Of a DNA stretch of 64,000 nucleotides, positions 18,158 through 27,092 are shown piece by piece. Below the pieces are notes generated by a model. The model did no database searches, had not been told where the DNA came from, and worked only from the letters and a program-made list of their open reading frames with translations. A program made the position numbers and the translations under genes. The stretch spans positions 1,197 to 65,196 of the forward strand of contig CAJTFL010000009.1 of NCBI GenBank assembly GCA_910575565.1, in the 5' to 3' direction. How positions within the stretch are numbered: position 1 is the stretch's first letter; each line of letters starts with the position of its first letter. The stretch comes from Lachnospiraceae bacterium. GTDB lineage: Bacteria > Bacillota > Clostridia > Lachnospirales > Lachnospiraceae.

Positions 18158-19990
18158 ATGAATATGAAAAGGGAAGATGTAAGGAATATTGCAATAATTG
18201 CTCATGTTGATCATGGCAAGACGACTTTGGTGGATGAGCTGTTAAAGCAAAGCGGCGTGTTTCGGGTAAACCAGGAAGTGGCCGAGCGGGTGATGGATTC
18301 TAACGATATTGAGCGGGAGCGGGGGATCACCATCCTTGCGAAAAATACGGCGGTATTTTATCAGGGGATTAAGATTAACATCATCGATACCCCAGGGCAC
18401 GCGGATTTTGGCGGCGAGGTGGAGCGGGTGTTAAAGATGGTAAACGGGGTGATCCTGGTGGTGGATGCCTTTGAGGGAGCCATGCCCCAGACCCGCTTCG
18501 TGCTGCAGAAGGCATTGGAGATGGATCTCCCGGTGATCTGCTGCATCAATAAGATCGACCGGCCGGAAGCAAGGCCCCTGGAGGTGGTGGACGAGGTTTT
18601 GGAGCTGCTTATGGATTTGGATGCGTCAGATCAGCAGCTGGACTGCCCCTTTGTGTTTGCATCAGCCAAGGCTGGCTTTGCCAAAAAGGATTTAGCGGAT
18701 CCGGAGGAAGGGATGATCCCTCTTTTTGAGACCATCATTAACAGCATCCCGGAGCCGGAAGGAGATCCGGATGCCCCTACCCAAGTGCTGATCAGCACTA
18801 TTGATTATAATGAATATGTAGGGCGGATTGGGATTGGCAAGGTGGACAACGGGTTTATGCGGGTGAACCAGGAGTGTGTTTTGGTGAACCATCACGAGCC
18901 GGATCAGTGCCGGAAGATTAAGATCGGCAAGCTTTATGAGTTTGACGGGCTAAAGCGGGTGGAAGTCCAGGAGGCCAGGGTGGGGGCGATTGTAGCCATT
19001 TCCGGGATTACGGATCTCCATATCGGGGATACCATCTGTTCGCCGGAGCGCCCGGAGCCTATCCCCTTCCAGAAGATTTCCGAGCCTACGATTTCCATGT
19101 ATTTTATGGTAAATGACAGCCCCCTGGCAGGGCAGGAGGGGAAATATGTGACTTCCCGCCATATCCGGGATCGGCTGTTTCGGGAATTGAATACGGATGT
19201 CAGCCTGCGGGTGGAGGAGACGGACTCGGCGGACTGCTTTAAGGTTTCCGGGCGGGGCGAGCTCCATCTGTCCGTGCTGATTGAAAATATGCGCCGGGAA
19301 GGCTTTGAGTTTGCAGTGAGCAAGGCAGAGGTAATCTATAGGTACAATGAGCGGAACCAGAAGCAGGAGCCCATGGAGATCGCTTACGTGGATGTGCCGG
19401 AGGAGTTTACCGGAGCCATTATCCAGAAGCTGACGGCCAGGAAAGGGGAGCTGATGGGCATGACGCCCATTGCCAGGGGATATACCCGGCTTGAGTTCAA
19501 TATCCCTTCCAGGGGCCTTATCGGCTACCGGGGCGCGTTTATGACGGACACCAAGGGCAACGGGATTTTAAATACCATCTTTGACGGCTACGGCCCGTAT
19601 AAGGGAGACTTAAGCTATCGGCCTACCGGCTCCCTGATCGCTTATGAGTCCGGGGAATCCATTACCTATGGGCTGTTTAACGCCCAGGAGAGGGGGATTT
19701 TGTTTATCGGCCCAGGGGTCAAGGTGTATGCGGGGATGGTGATTGGGCAGAATCCCAAGGCAGAGGATATTGAGGTAAATGTGTGCAAGGCGAAAAAGCT
19801 GACCAATACCCGCGCTTCCGGTTCCGATGAGGCTCTCCGACTGGTTCCGCCGAAGGTGATGAGCTTAGAGCAGTGCCTGGAATTTATTGATACTGATGAG
19901 CTTTTGGAGATTACGCCGGTTTCCTTAAGGATCCGGAAAAAGATCTTAGATCCTACCTTGAGAAAGCGCGCTTCCTTTAAGAATAAATAG
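18158..19990 (+). CDS. typA: Translational GTPase TypA/BipA
   Basis: 610 residues, full length. A ribosome-associated GTPase of the EF-G/LepA class, needed for ribosome assembly and stress growth. G1 AHVDHGKTT (15-23), G2 ERGITI, G3 [11 protein letters not shown]4 NKIDR and the switch region are all present. Domain II follows, then the BipA-type EF-G-like domain ([18 protein letters not shown]) and the C-terminal BipA domain ([14 protein letters not shown]). An independent promoter lies upstream. A typical housekeeping gene with no oddities. Confidence 0.97.
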   Translation: MNMKREDVRNIAIIAHVDHGKTTLVDELLKQSGVFRVNQEVAERVMDSNDIERERGITILAKNTAVFYQGIKINIIDTPGHADFGGEVERVLKMVNGVILVVDAFEGAMPQTRFVLQKALEMDLPVICCINKIDRPEARPLEVVDEVLELLMDLDASDQQLDCPFVFASAKAGFAKKDLADPEEGMIPLFETIINSIPEPEGDPDAPTQVLISTIDYNEYVGRIGIGKVDNGFMRVNQECVLVNHHEPDQCRKIKIGKLYEFDGLKRVEVQEARVGAIVAISGITDLHIGDTICSPERPEPIPFQKISEPTISMYFMVNDSPLAGQEGKYVTSRHIRDRLFRELNTDVSLRVEETDSADCFKVSGRGELHLSVLIENMRREGFEFAVSKAEVIYRYNERNQKQEPMEIAYVDVPEEFTGAIIQKLTARKGELMGMTPIARGYTRLEFNIPSRGLIGYRGAFMTDTKGNGILNTIFDGYGPYKGDLSYRPTGSLIAYESGESITYGLFNAQERGILFIGPGVKVYAGMVIGQNPKAEDIEVNVCKAKKLTNTRASGSDEALRLVPPKVMSLEQCLEFIDTDELLEITPVSLRIRKKILDPTLRKRASFKNK

Positions 19991-20153
19991 CGGTTAAGAG
20001 AAGATATTTTCGGGGATTTCCTTTTTTGTGTCATATTCCAAAGCACTAAGGCATAAACTGTTTATGTGCAGCGGTTCGGATGCCCGCCCGAAGGAGACGG
20101 ATAACTTAAGGCTGCCGTGCTGCGGCGAATTGAAAGGGAAGAGGAGAGATACT

Positions 20154-20792
20154 ATGTCAGAAAAAATGATTGAAAACAACAAGGTAAGCGTGATTGGCAA
20201 GATTGTATCCGGATTTACGTTCAGCCATGAGGTATTTGGAGAGGGGTTTTATATGGTTGATCTGGAAGTAAACCGGCTCAGCGAGCAGTCAGACATCATC
20301 CCCCTTATGATATCCAACCGTTTAATTAAAGTGGATGAAGATTATCAGGGCTGTACCGTGGAGGCCGTGGGGCAGTTCCGTTCTTATAACCGCCATGAAG
20401 GGACGAAAAATAAGCTGGTGCTTTCCGTGTTTGTCCGGGAAATCCGGTTTATGGAAGAGTTTACGGATTATACGAAGACGAACCAGATTTTCCTGGACGG
20501 CTATATCTGCAAGCCTCCCGTATACCGGAAAACACCGCTGGGGCGGGAAATCGCCGATCTTTTGCTGGCGGTGAACCGGCCTTACGGGAAATCGGACTAC
20601 ATACCCTGCATCGCCTGGGGGCGGAATGCCCGGTTTGCTTCTGGTTTCGAGGTAGGTTCCCGGGTGAAGGTATGGGGGCGGGTTCAGAGCAGGGAATACA
20701 CGAAAAAGCTTAGCGAGACGGAATGCGAGAAGAGGATTGCCTATGAGGTGTCGGTAAGCAAGCTGGAGTGCGGGGAACCAGCGGCGGAATAG
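20154..20792 (+). CDS. OB-fold single-stranded DNA-binding-like protein
   Basis: 212 residues from the ATG at 20154, placed by GAGGAGAG ten bases upstream. It appears to carry two OB-fold SSB-like units in tandem: one starting NKVSVIGKIVSGFTFSHEV with KNKLVLSVFVREI, and a second around IFLDGYICKPPVYRKTPLG with YIPCIAWGRNAR and VKVWGRVQSREY, the usual SSB signature. This is a common Clostridial accessory SSB form and lacks the acidic C-terminal tip of true Ssb. It probably binds DNA, but its specific role is unknown. Confidence 0.8.
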   Translation: MSEKMIENNKVSVIGKIVSGFTFSHEVFGEGFYMVDLEVNRLSEQSDIIPLMISNRLIKVDEDYQGCTVEAVGQFRSYNRHEGTKNKLVLSVFVREIRFMEEFTDYTKTNQIFLDGYICKPPVYRKTPLGREIADLLLAVNRPYGKSDYIPCIAWGRNARFASGFEVGSRVKVWGRVQSREYTKKLSETECEKRIAYEVSVSKLECGEPAAE

Positions 20793-20846
20793 GGGCAGGC
20801 ATCCCGCGAAGCGGGGCGTTAAGCAAAAGTGAAGAGGTGCATTCAG

Positions 20847-21359
20847 ATGAAAAATGGAAAAATTCAGGTAATTTACGGTTCCGGCAGGGGGAAAAGCAAC
20901 GCGGCTCTTGGAAAGGCCATCAGTGCCCTGTCCGAGCATGAGACGGTGATCATCATCCAATTTTTAAAGGGAAGCTTAGGGGAGGGGAGCAAGGATATTT
21001 TAACCCGCCTGGAGCCGGAGCTTAAGGTTTTCCGCTTTGAGAAGTCTTCAGCCTTCTATGAGCATCTTTCTGAGGAGGAAAAGTCAGACGAGCGCATGAA
21101 TATCCGCAACGGCCTGAATTTTGCCAAAAAGGTGATGGCTACGGGGGAGTGTGACCTGCTGGTTTTGGATGAGATTTTGGGGATTGTGGACTGCGGCATC
21201 ATTACGGTGGAGGAATTAATCCGTACCATTAAAGCCAAGGAGAAGGAAATGTCGGTGGTGCTGACGGGGAAAGTATTCCCGGAAGGGCTGGAGCCTTACG
21301 TGGATTCCATTTCCGTGATTGAAAACGTAAAAAGCAAAACCAGTTCAGTTACAAGTTGA
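20847..21359 (+). CDS. CobO-like P-loop ATP:cob(I)alamin adenosyltransferase homologue
   Basis: 170 residues. It resembles the CobO/BtuR/CobA-type adenosyltransferase, which adenosylates corrinoids: P-loop YGSGRGKSNAALG (10-22), IIIQFLKG, and the Walker-B-like DLLVLDEILGI. The canonical P-loop is GxGKGKTTAA, so the K-to-R and T-to-S changes are notable, but the invariant Lys is kept. No other cobalamin gene is nearby, and it may belong to the CobO-like family of uncertain substrate. The start at 20847 is supported by GAAGAGGTG. It ends just inside the -35 of the lysine riboswitch promoter. Confidence 0.75.
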   Translation: MKNGKIQVIYGSGRGKSNAALGKAISALSEHETVIIIQFLKGSLGEGSKDILTRLEPELKVFRFEKSSAFYEHLSEEEKSDERMNIRNGLNFAKKVMATGECDLLVLDEILGIVDCGIITVEELIRTIKAKEKEMSVVLTGKVFPEGLEPYVDSISVIENVKSKTSSVTS

Positions 21360-21384
21360 CAAGAGCAGGGATGAATGGTAAGAT
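21356..21384 (+). promoter_or_regulatory. Promoter of the lysine-regulated dap operon
   Basis: TTGACA (21356-21361), 17 bases, TAAGAT (21379-21384). The -35 overlaps the stop codon of the CobO-like gene. Transcription would begin near 21391, directly before the riboswitch. Confidence 0.8.
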
Positions 21385-21396
21385 AAAGGGGATAAC

Positions 21397-21560
21397 AAGT
21401 AGAGGTTGCGCTGATTATGAGTATGCTGCCGGATGTGACGGGCACAGGTGAAGGCAGAGGAAAGGGAAAAGCGCCGAAGGATAAAGGGAGCCGCATCCCT
21501 TGGCCTGGGCATATGGTGAAGAACCATGTGACTGTCATCTGGCAGGATGGAGAGCTACTT
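21397..21560 (+). ncRNA. Lysine riboswitch (L-box)
   Basis: The conserved blocks of the lysine aptamer are visible in order: AGTAGAGGTTGCG then ATGAGTA, later AAAGGGAAAAGCGCCGAAGG, and near the 3' end GACTGTCATCTGG followed by GGAGAGCT. The closing helix P1 is AAGTAG (21397-21402) with CTACTT (21555-21560). It lies between a good promoter and a terminator and controls dapA/dapB by premature termination when lysine is plentiful. A 71-codon frame that crosses it is a chance reading frame. Confidence 0.92.
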
Positions 21561-21593
21561 AAAGAAGAAAAGGATTTTTATGCTTTAAACTTT

Positions 21594-21621
21594 AAGGGCT
21601 GGCCTGTGCCAGCCTTGTTTT
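21594..21621 (+). terminator. Riboswitch-controlled terminator
   Basis: AAGGGCTGGC (21594-21603) pairs with GCCAGCCTT (21608-21616), followed by GTTTTTATT. This is the expression platform of the lysine riboswitch. Confidence 0.85.
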
Positions 21622-21631
21622 TATTGCAATA

Positions 21632-21669
21632 GTTCAGCCAGTGGGAAACGCATGAAGGAAAATCAAGCT
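21632..21669. repeat. Partial copy of the dispersed GTTCAGCC repeat
   Basis: GTTCAGCCAGTGGGAAACGC and the following GAAGGAAAATCA match the outer end of copy B (read in reverse) and begin exactly like copy C. Only this end is present. It sits between the riboswitch terminator and the dapA ribosome site. Confidence 0.65.
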
Positions 21670-21700
21670 TATATTATTCAACATGGACAGGAGGAAAAAT

Positions 21701-22591
21701 ATGTCAGTATTTGAAGGTGCAGGCGTAGCGCTGATTACCCCGATGAAGGAAAACCGGGAAGTGAATTATGAGAAGCTGGAAGAGATTTTGGAGGAGCAGA
21801 TTGCGGGGGGGACGGATGCCATTATCGCCTGCGGTACTACGGGGGAGGCGTCTACCTTAACCCATGAGGAGCACCTGGACGTGATCCGCTATGCCTGCAA
21901 GGTAGTGGCAGGCCGGATCCCGGTGATTGCCGGAACCGGTTCAAACTGCACAAAAACGGCGGTTTATCTGTCCGAAGAGGCAGAAAAAGCGGGAGCCGAC
22001 GGGGTGCTTGTGGTATCCCCCTATTACAATAAGGCGACCCAGAAGGGGCTGTACGCCCATTTTAAGGCAGTTGCGGATGCCATTAAGATCCCGGTAGTGC
22101 TGTATAATATTCCGGGGCGCACCGGGGTAAATATAAAACCTCAGACCATTGTTGATCTTTGCCGGGATGTGGAAAACATCGTGGGGGTAAAGGAAGCCGG
22201 AGGGGATTTTTCTGCCATAGCCCATTTAATGAGCCTGGCGGAGGGCTGCGTGGATGTGTATTCCGGCAATGACGACCAGATTGTGCCGCTGCTGTCCTTA
22301 GGAGGAAAGGGCGTTATCTCCGTTCTTTCCAATATCGCTCCCAGGCAGGTGCACGATATCTGCGCCTCCTATTTTGCGGGAAATGTAAAGGAAAGCTTAC
22401 GGCTGCAGCTTGAGGCCATACCGCTGATCACCGAGCTGTTCAGGGAGGTTAACCCTATTCCGGTGAAGGCGGCCATGAACCTTTTAGGGAAGGAAGCAGG
22501 GCCTTTAAGGATGCCTCTCTCCCAGATGGAGCCTCAAAACCAGGAGCTGCTGAAAAAGGCCATGGAGGAGTACGGCCTGAAGCTTGCGTAA
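21701..22591 (+). CDS. dapA: 4-hydroxy-tetrahydrodipicolinate synthase
   Basis: 296 residues. It condenses pyruvate with aspartate semialdehyde, the first step of the lysine/diaminopimelate branch. Family motifs: GVALITPMKE (N-terminus), CGTTGEASTL (45-54) for substrate binding, YNIPGRTGVNI with the catalytic Tyr, and the Schiff-base lysine in VGVKEAGGD. Start is the ATG at 21701, after AGGAGG at 21689-21694. It is the first gene under the lysine riboswitch and is followed by dapB after 19 bases. Confidence 0.97.
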   Translation: MSVFEGAGVALITPMKENREVNYEKLEEILEEQIAGGTDAIIACGTTGEASTLTHEEHLDVIRYACKVVAGRIPVIAGTGSNCTKTAVYLSEEAEKAGADGVLVVSPYYNKATQKGLYAHFKAVADAIKIPVVLYNIPGRTGVNIKPQTIVDLCRDVENIVGVKEAGGDFSAIAHLMSLAEGCVDVYSGNDDQIVPLLSLGGKGVISVLSNIAPRQVHDICASYFAGNVKESLRLQLEAIPLITELFREVNPIPVKAAMNLLGKEAGPLRMPLSQMEPQNQELLKKAMEEYGLKLA

Positions 22592-22610
22592 GGGAAGGGA
22601 AGGTTAAAGG

Positions 22611-23369
22611 ATGGTTAAGATGATTATGCATGGCTGCAATGGAGCCATGGGACGGGTGATTGCCGGCCTTGCAGCCCAGGATGAGGGGATTTACATCGTA
22701 GCCGGGGTGGATCTTAACACCCAGGCAAGTGGAGATTTCCCGGTGTATTCCGCGCTGGAGGAAGTGAAGGAAGAGGCGGACGTGATTGTGGATTTTGCTT
22801 CCGCCAAGGCGGTGGACGGTTTGCTGGATTACGGGAAGGCAAAGCAGATTCCGATCGTGCTGTGCACTACCGGCTTAAGCCAGGAGCAGCTTGAAAAGGT
22901 GGAGGAGACGGCAAAGTCCGTAGCTGTGCTCCGTTCGGCCAATATGTCCTTAGGGGTGAATGTTTTGCTAAAGCTGGTGGCGGAAGGGGCTAAGACCTTG
23001 GGAACGGCAGGGTTTGATGTGGAGATTGTGGAAAAGCACCATAACCAGAAGGTAGATGCCCCCAGCGGCACGGCCTTGGCCCTGGCGGATTCGGTAAACC
23101 ATGCTTTGGAGGATTCCTGCCATTACGTTTATGACCGGAGCCAGAAAAGGGAAAAGCGGGATGGAAAGGAAATTGGGATCAGCGCCGTCCGCGGGGGAAC
23201 CATCGTAGGGGATCACGATGTGATCTTTGCGGGAAAGGACGAGGTAGTTACCTTTAGCCACAGGGCGTACTCAAAAGCCGTTTTTGCCAAGGGGGCGGTG
23301 GAGGCAGCAAAGTTTTTAGCCGGGAAGGGGCCGGGGCTTTATGCCATGGCGGACGTAATTGAAGGTTAA
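22611..23369 (+). CDS. dapB: 4-hydroxy-tetrahydrodipicolinate reductase
   Basis: 252 residues. It reduces the DapA product with NAD(P)H. The Rossmann loop is HGCNGAMGR (6-14), followed by VAGVDLN, DFASAKA and CTTGLS. The catalytic signature EKHHNQKVDAPSGTALALAD is intact. Co-transcribed with dapA under the lysine riboswitch. It supplies lysine and the diaminopimelate of the cell wall. Confidence 0.97.
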   Translation: MVKMIMHGCNGAMGRVIAGLAAQDEGIYIVAGVDLNTQASGDFPVYSALEEVKEEADVIVDFASAKAVDGLLDYGKAKQIPIVLCTTGLSQEQLEKVEETAKSVAVLRSANMSLGVNVLLKLVAEGAKTLGTAGFDVEIVEKHHNQKVDAPSGTALALADSVNHALEDSCHYVYDRSQKREKRDGKEIGISAVRGGTIVGDHDVIFAGKDEVVTFSHRAYSKAVFAKGAVEAAKFLAGKGPGLYAMADVIEG

Positions 23370-23491
23370 AAACGGATAAAATTTTCGTTTCCGTGCATAC
23401 TATTTGTGATAGCGTTGCGGGCGTATGCCAAGGGTTAAAGGACACGTCCCGGCGCTAGGAAAAGCAAATAGGATGAAAGGAGACGGAAACC

Positions 23492-23815
23492 ATGAAAAAA
23501 ATCAATTATTTGGCTGTCTGCATAACGGTGGCTGCTTTTGCCTTGTGGGCATCAGGCTGTTCTAACCGGGATAGGCAGGAGCCTTCCGGGCAGGGCACGA
23601 CCAGCCAAAGCACTTCCGGCGCTTCTCTGGAGGATGAATCTTCCTCAGGCAGTTCTGGGACAGGCAGTTCCCGGACGGGCAATAGTGAGTCAGGCAGTTC
23701 CAGTGCGGGAAGCAGTGAGCCGGATGGAGCTGGCGCAGGAAGTACCGGCAGTACGGAAGGGGAAACCGGGCTGCTGGATGGCGTGATGCAGGATGTGGAA
23801 GACAGTTTGGATTAA
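23492..23815 (+). CDS. Small Ser/Gly-rich lipoprotein
   Basis: 107 residues. MKKINYLAVCITVAAFALWA leads to a lipobox ASGC-S, so it should be lipid-anchored on the outside of the membrane. The mature part is a low-complexity Ser/Gly/Thr linker (imperfect SGSS/TGSS repeats) ending in a short acidic helix (LLDGVMQDVEDSLD). It has an AAGGAG site. I do not recognise a function; such proteins are common in Lachnospiraceae. Confidence 0.75.
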   Translation: MKKINYLAVCITVAAFALWASGCSNRDRQEPSGQGTTSQSTSGASLEDESSSGSSGTGSSRTGNSESGSSSAGSSEPDGAGAGSTGSTEGETGLLDGVMQDVEDSLD

Positions 23816-23828
23816 GATGCTCCTTAGA

Positions 23829-23986
23829 TGAATGGGCGCGCCCTTAGTGGAAACCGCGCCTTGCGGCGCTTTCCGCTGCTTACGCAGCTTGCTTTTGCTC
23901 ATAAACGGGCGCTCCCTCAGTGAAAAGCGATAAAGGAAAATTCATGCGAGCATGATTTTCTTTCATGCACTTTCCGCTGGCTGAAC
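23829..23986. repeat. Dispersed GTTCAGCC/GGCTGAAC repeat, copy B (reverse)
   Basis: Reading the minus strand from 23986, the element begins GTTCAGCC, contains a small hairpin (GAAAATCATGCTCGCATG), then the shared core CTGAGGGAGCGCCCGTTTAT and the GCAGC..GCTGC segment, and ends near GGGCGCGCCCATTC. It lacks the terminal GGCTGAAC at its other end, so that side is altered. It lies directly after the lipoprotein gene. The minus-strand open frame across it and onward (to 24482) is an artefact. Confidence 0.85.
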
Positions 23987-24010
23987 GATTATCAATAAAA
24001 TTAAAGCCAA

Positions 24011-24054
24011 AAGGCCACTGCATGCACTTGCTGTTTTGCAGCGGCCTTATTTTT
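24011..24054 (+). terminator. Terminator downstream of the dap operon
   Basis: AAGGCCACTGCA (24011-24022) pairs with TGCAGCGGCCTT (24037-24048), with one A-C mismatch, followed by ATTTTT. Confidence 0.85.
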
Positions 24055-24055
24055 C

Positions 24056-24083
24056 TTGCAAAAAAGGAAAAATCTGGTATACT
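24056..24083 (+). promoter_or_regulatory. Promoter of the hypothetical membrane protein gene
   Basis: TTGCAA (24056-24061), 16 bases, TATACT (24078-24083), directly after the dap terminator. This supports the reality of the gene at 24151. Confidence 0.6.
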
Positions 24084-24150
24084 ATAAGAAAAAGGGAAAA
24101 ATTGTAATTTATCAAAAGGGATGCAGCTGGTAAAAAGCAGGAGAAAAGGC

Positions 24151-24588
24151 ATGGGGCTTGGCGAAAGGGAAAGGGACGAAAAGCAGGAATGGCTGCGGGA
24201 GAGAAGGAGAAGGCGTTTTATCCGAAGGGCCAGGGCAGGGAAAAGGGTTTGGCTGTCTAGGTGCTTAAGGAATTTTGGGGGCGGAAAAAGGCAAAAAGCT
24301 GTCCTGGGCAGAGGGATGCAGGTTGTGCTATGGCTGCTTTTGGGAGCGGTTTCTTTGGGAGTAAGCGGCTTTCTCGCCATTTGTACCGGGGAAAACAAGG
24401 TGCTTTGGGTGAGGGAAGCCAGGGCAAAGGGCGAGGCCGAAAACTGGCTTGAAGAGGCAAAAGAGGATGGTGCAGGCGGCATGGAGGAGGGCTGGGAGAA
24501 GGAATTTTTTGGGGTGCATATCCGGTTTAAGGAGGGGCAGCTTTCGATATTCCGGGAGAAGGAGCAGATGAAAAGATCAACAAATTAA
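24151..24588 (+). CDS. Hypothetical single-span membrane protein
   Basis: About 145 residues from the ATG at 24151 (AGGAGA six bases upstream); an ATG at 24121 in frame has no spaced ribosome site. A very basic N-terminal segment (RERRRRRFIRRARAGKR) precedes a membrane span (VVLWLLLGAVSLGVSGFLAI), and the outer part is acidic. I recognise no family. A good promoter and the basic-inside topology support it, but composition is unusual and it could still be non-functional. Confidence 0.5.
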   Translation: MGLGERERDEKQEWLRERRRRRFIRRARAGKRVWLSRCLRNFGGGKRQKAVLGRGMQVVLWLLLGAVSLGVSGFLAICTGENKVLWVREARAKGEAENWLEEAKEDGAGGMEEGWEKEFFGVHIRFKEGQLSIFREKEQMKRSTN

Positions 24589-24598
24589 ACCGGCCCTA

Positions 24599-24627
24599 TT
24601 GTATTTGCAGAAGCTTTGTATTATAAT
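24599..24627 (+). promoter_or_regulatory. Promoter of the purine operon
   Basis: TTGTAT (24599-24604), 17 bases, TATAAT (24622-24627), 51 bases before purC. Confidence 0.75.
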
Positions 24628-24633
24628 TTTTGT

Positions 24634-24647
24634 GACAGTTCAGCCAT
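24634..24647. repeat. Solo end of the dispersed GTTCAGCC repeat
   Basis: GACAGTTCAGCCAT here equals the left end of copy A (1735-1748) exactly, in the 5' leader of purC. No other part of the element follows, so it may be a remnant or a chance match extended by 14 bases. Confidence 0.4.
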
Positions 24648-24677
24648 TTAAATTCAGGAAGAAAGGACAAGAATACC

Positions 24678-25388
24678 ATGGAAAAGAAGGAACTGCTGTA
24701 TGAAGGAAAAGCAAAAAAGGTGTTTACCACTGAGGATCCGGATGTATTAATTGTTTCGTATAAGGATGACGCAACGGCATTTAACGGGTTAAAGAAGGGG
24801 ACGATCGTAGGGAAAGGCGCGATCAATAACCGCATGACCAATTATATTTTTAAGAAGCTGGAAGCAAAAGGCGTTCCCACCCACCTGATTGAGGAGTTAA
24901 ACGATCGGGAAACTGCCGTAAAGAAGGTGGAGATCGTTCCTTTGGAGGTGATTATCCGAAACTTTTCCGCAGGGAGCTTTGCCAAGAAAATGGGGATGGA
25001 AGAAGGGGTGAAATTTAGCCGTCCTACCCTGGAATTCAGCTATAAGAATGATGATCTTGGGGATCCTTTCATTAACAAATATTATGCCTTGGCCCTGGAG
25101 CTGGCTACGGAGGAGGAGATCGATGCCATTACCCGGTATGCCTTCCAGGTAAATGAAGTGATGCAGGAGTATTTTGCCTCCTTAAATATTGAATTGATTG
25201 ATTTTAAGATTGAGTTTGGCCGTTATCACGGGCAGATTGTTTTGGCTGACGAGGTGTCTCCGGATACCTGCCGTCTGTGGGATAAGGATACGCATGAAAA
25301 GCTGGACAAGGATCGCTTCCGCCGTGACTTAGGGAACGTGGAGGACGCTTATCAGGAAGTGTTCCGGCGTTTAGGAATTGACGGCTAG
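24678..25388 (+). CDS. purC: SAICAR synthetase
   Basis: 236 residues. It joins aspartate to CAIR in de novo purine synthesis, using ATP. Family landmarks: LLYEGKAKKVFTT at the N-terminus, FKKLEAKGVPTHLIE, VIIRNFSAGSFAKK, and the late signature LIDFKIEFGR followed by DEVSPDTCRLWD. AGAAAGG precedes the ATG. First gene of a purC-purF-purB run, each with its own ribosome site and gaps of about 120 bases. Confidence 0.97.
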   Translation: MEKKELLYEGKAKKVFTTEDPDVLIVSYKDDATAFNGLKKGTIVGKGAINNRMTNYIFKKLEAKGVPTHLIEELNDRETAVKKVEIVPLEVIIRNFSAGSFAKKMGMEEGVKFSRPTLEFSYKNDDLGDPFINKYYALALELATEEEIDAITRYAFQVNEVMQEYFASLNIELIDFKIEFGRYHGQIVLADEVSPDTCRLWDKDTHEKLDKDRFRRDLGNVEDAYQEVFRRLGIDG

Positions 25389-25520
25389 GATCCGCAAATG
25401 CCTGCCTGTTCCAAGGGTTAAAGCAGGGGAAAGGCAGGATGATTGAGCAGGAGTGCAGGCGGCGGATGCAGGAAGGACGATATAATCGTTTTTGGTTAGA
25501 TAAGGATTCAGGAAAGGCAG

Positions 25521-26972
25521 ATGACAGCTTTGGCGGATGAGGAAGAGTTTTGGGATGAAGAAGCGCTCCATGAGGAATGCGGCGTTTTTGGGATGTATGA
25601 TTTAGGCGGCAGGGATGTGGCTTCTTCTATTTACTATGGGCTTTTTGCCCTTCAGCACAGAGGCCAGGAAAGCTGCGGAATTGCCGTCAGCGATACCAAG
25701 GGGCCGAAAGGCCGGGTAAAGGCCCACAAGGGGATGGGGCTGTGCAACGAGGTGTTTACTACGGATGCCTTAGAAGGCCTTCATGGGGATATCGGGGTAG
25801 GCCATGTGCGCTATTCTACCGCAGGAAGCTCTACCCGGGAGAATGCCCAGCCTCTGGCGTTAAATTACATAAAGGGCACACTGGCGCTGGCCCATAACGG
25901 CAACCTGGTGAATGCGCCTAAGCTTCGCCGTGAACTGGAATACACCGGGGCCATTTTCCAGACGACCATTGATTCTGAGGTGATTGCTTACCATATTGCC
26001 AGGGAGCGGGTGGGGACGAAAAGCGTGGAGGAGGCGGTAGCTAATGCCATGAAGAAGCTGGAAGGCGCTTACTCGCTGGTGGTGACGAGCCCCAGGAAGC
26101 TGATCGGCGCAAGGGATCCCTTTGGGTTTAAGCCCCTTTGCATCGGGAAGCGGGATCAGGCGTATATATTGGCTTCGGAAACCTGCGCCCTGGAAACCAT
26201 CGGCGCAGAGTTTATCCGGGATGTGGAGCCGGGGGAGATTGTGGCGATCACGAAGGAAGGGATCCGATCGGATAAGTCCATGTGCCTTCCGGATCCGGGA
26301 AAACAGGCCAGGTGCGTATTTGAATACATCTATTTTGCCAGGCCGGACAGCCGGTTTGACGGGGTAAGCGTCTACCATTCCAGGCTTTATGCGGGCAGAT
26401 GCCTGGCGAAGGATTCGCCGGCGGAGGCGGATCTGGTGGTAGGTGTGCCGGAGTCGGGGAATGGGGCGGCCTTAGGCTATTCCATGGAAGCCGGGATCCC
26501 TTACGGGACGGCATTTGTGAAGAATTCCTATGTGGGAAGAACCTTTATTAAGCCGAAGCAGCAAAGCCGGGAGTCGGCAGTGCGGGTGAAGCTAAACGTG
26601 CTTAAGGAGGCGGTGGACGGAAAGCGGATCATTATGATCGATGATTCCATTGTCCGGGGAACTACCAGCGCCCTGATTGTCAATATGCTCCGGGAGGCGG
26701 GGGCAAAGGAGGTTCATGTAAGGATCAGCGCCCCGCCTTTTCTCCATCCTTGCTATTTTGGCACGGATATCCCTTCGGAGGATCAGCTGATCGCCCATCA
26801 TCGGACGGTGGAGGAGATCCGGCAGCTGCTCGGCGCGGATTCCCTGGCTTACTTGGAGGAAAGGCGGCTTTGGGAGATGGCGGAGGGGCGGCCTATCTGC
26901 ACCGCCTGCTTTTCGGGCAATTACCCTATCGCCCCGCCGACTGAGGATATCCGGGGAGAGTATGTGCGGTAA
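25521..26972 (+). CDS. purF: Amidophosphoribosyltransferase
   Basis: 483 residues. It transfers the amide of glutamine to PRPP, the committed step of purine synthesis. The N-terminal nucleophile is C20 in EECGVFG, so the first 19 residues are a propeptide, as in Bacillus PurF. The glutaminase domain has RGQESCG and GHVRYSTAG; the phosphoribosyltransferase signature is RIIMIDDSIVRGTT (about 371-384). Cysteines near the C-terminus (CYFG, CTACFSGNYP) are placed like the [4Fe-4S] ligands of the Bacillus type. Confidence 0.97.
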   Translation: MTALADEEEFWDEEALHEECGVFGMYDLGGRDVASSIYYGLFALQHRGQESCGIAVSDTKGPKGRVKAHKGMGLCNEVFTTDALEGLHGDIGVGHVRYSTAGSSTRENAQPLALNYIKGTLALAHNGNLVNAPKLRRELEYTGAIFQTTIDSEVIAYHIARERVGTKSVEEAVANAMKKLEGAYSLVVTSPRKLIGARDPFGFKPLCIGKRDQAYILASETCALETIGAEFIRDVEPGEIVAITKEGIRSDKSMCLPDPGKQARCVFEYIYFARPDSRFDGVSVYHSRLYAGRCLAKDSPAEADLVVGVPESGNGAALGYSMEAGIPYGTAFVKNSYVGRTFIKPKQQSRESAVRVKLNVLKEAVDGKRIIMIDDSIVRGTTSALIVNMLREAGAKEVHVRISAPPFLHPCYFGTDIPSEDQLIAHHRTVEEIRQLLGADSLAYLEERRLWEMAEGRPICTACFSGNYPIAPPTEDIRGEYVR

Positions 26973-27092
26973 GGATTGCCGGCAGAGATTTGCGGATAAT
27001 TGGCAGTTGATTCCCGTGAGCAATGCGCCAAGTGCCGTGCCTGCATGAGCGTTTGGCGAATGCCGCGGGGTTTTTGATTAAGGAGGTTGCGG

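Noticed and set aside
21417..21632. 71-codon plus-strand frame before dapA
   Set aside because: It runs through the lysine riboswitch and its terminator; the conserved RNA blocks explain the sequence and there is no ribosome site.
23880..24482. 200-codon minus-strand frame
   Set aside because: It covers a dispersed repeat, a terminator and the antisense of the hypothetical gene at 24151; composition is Phe/Ser/Pro-rich and there is no promoter or ribosome site.
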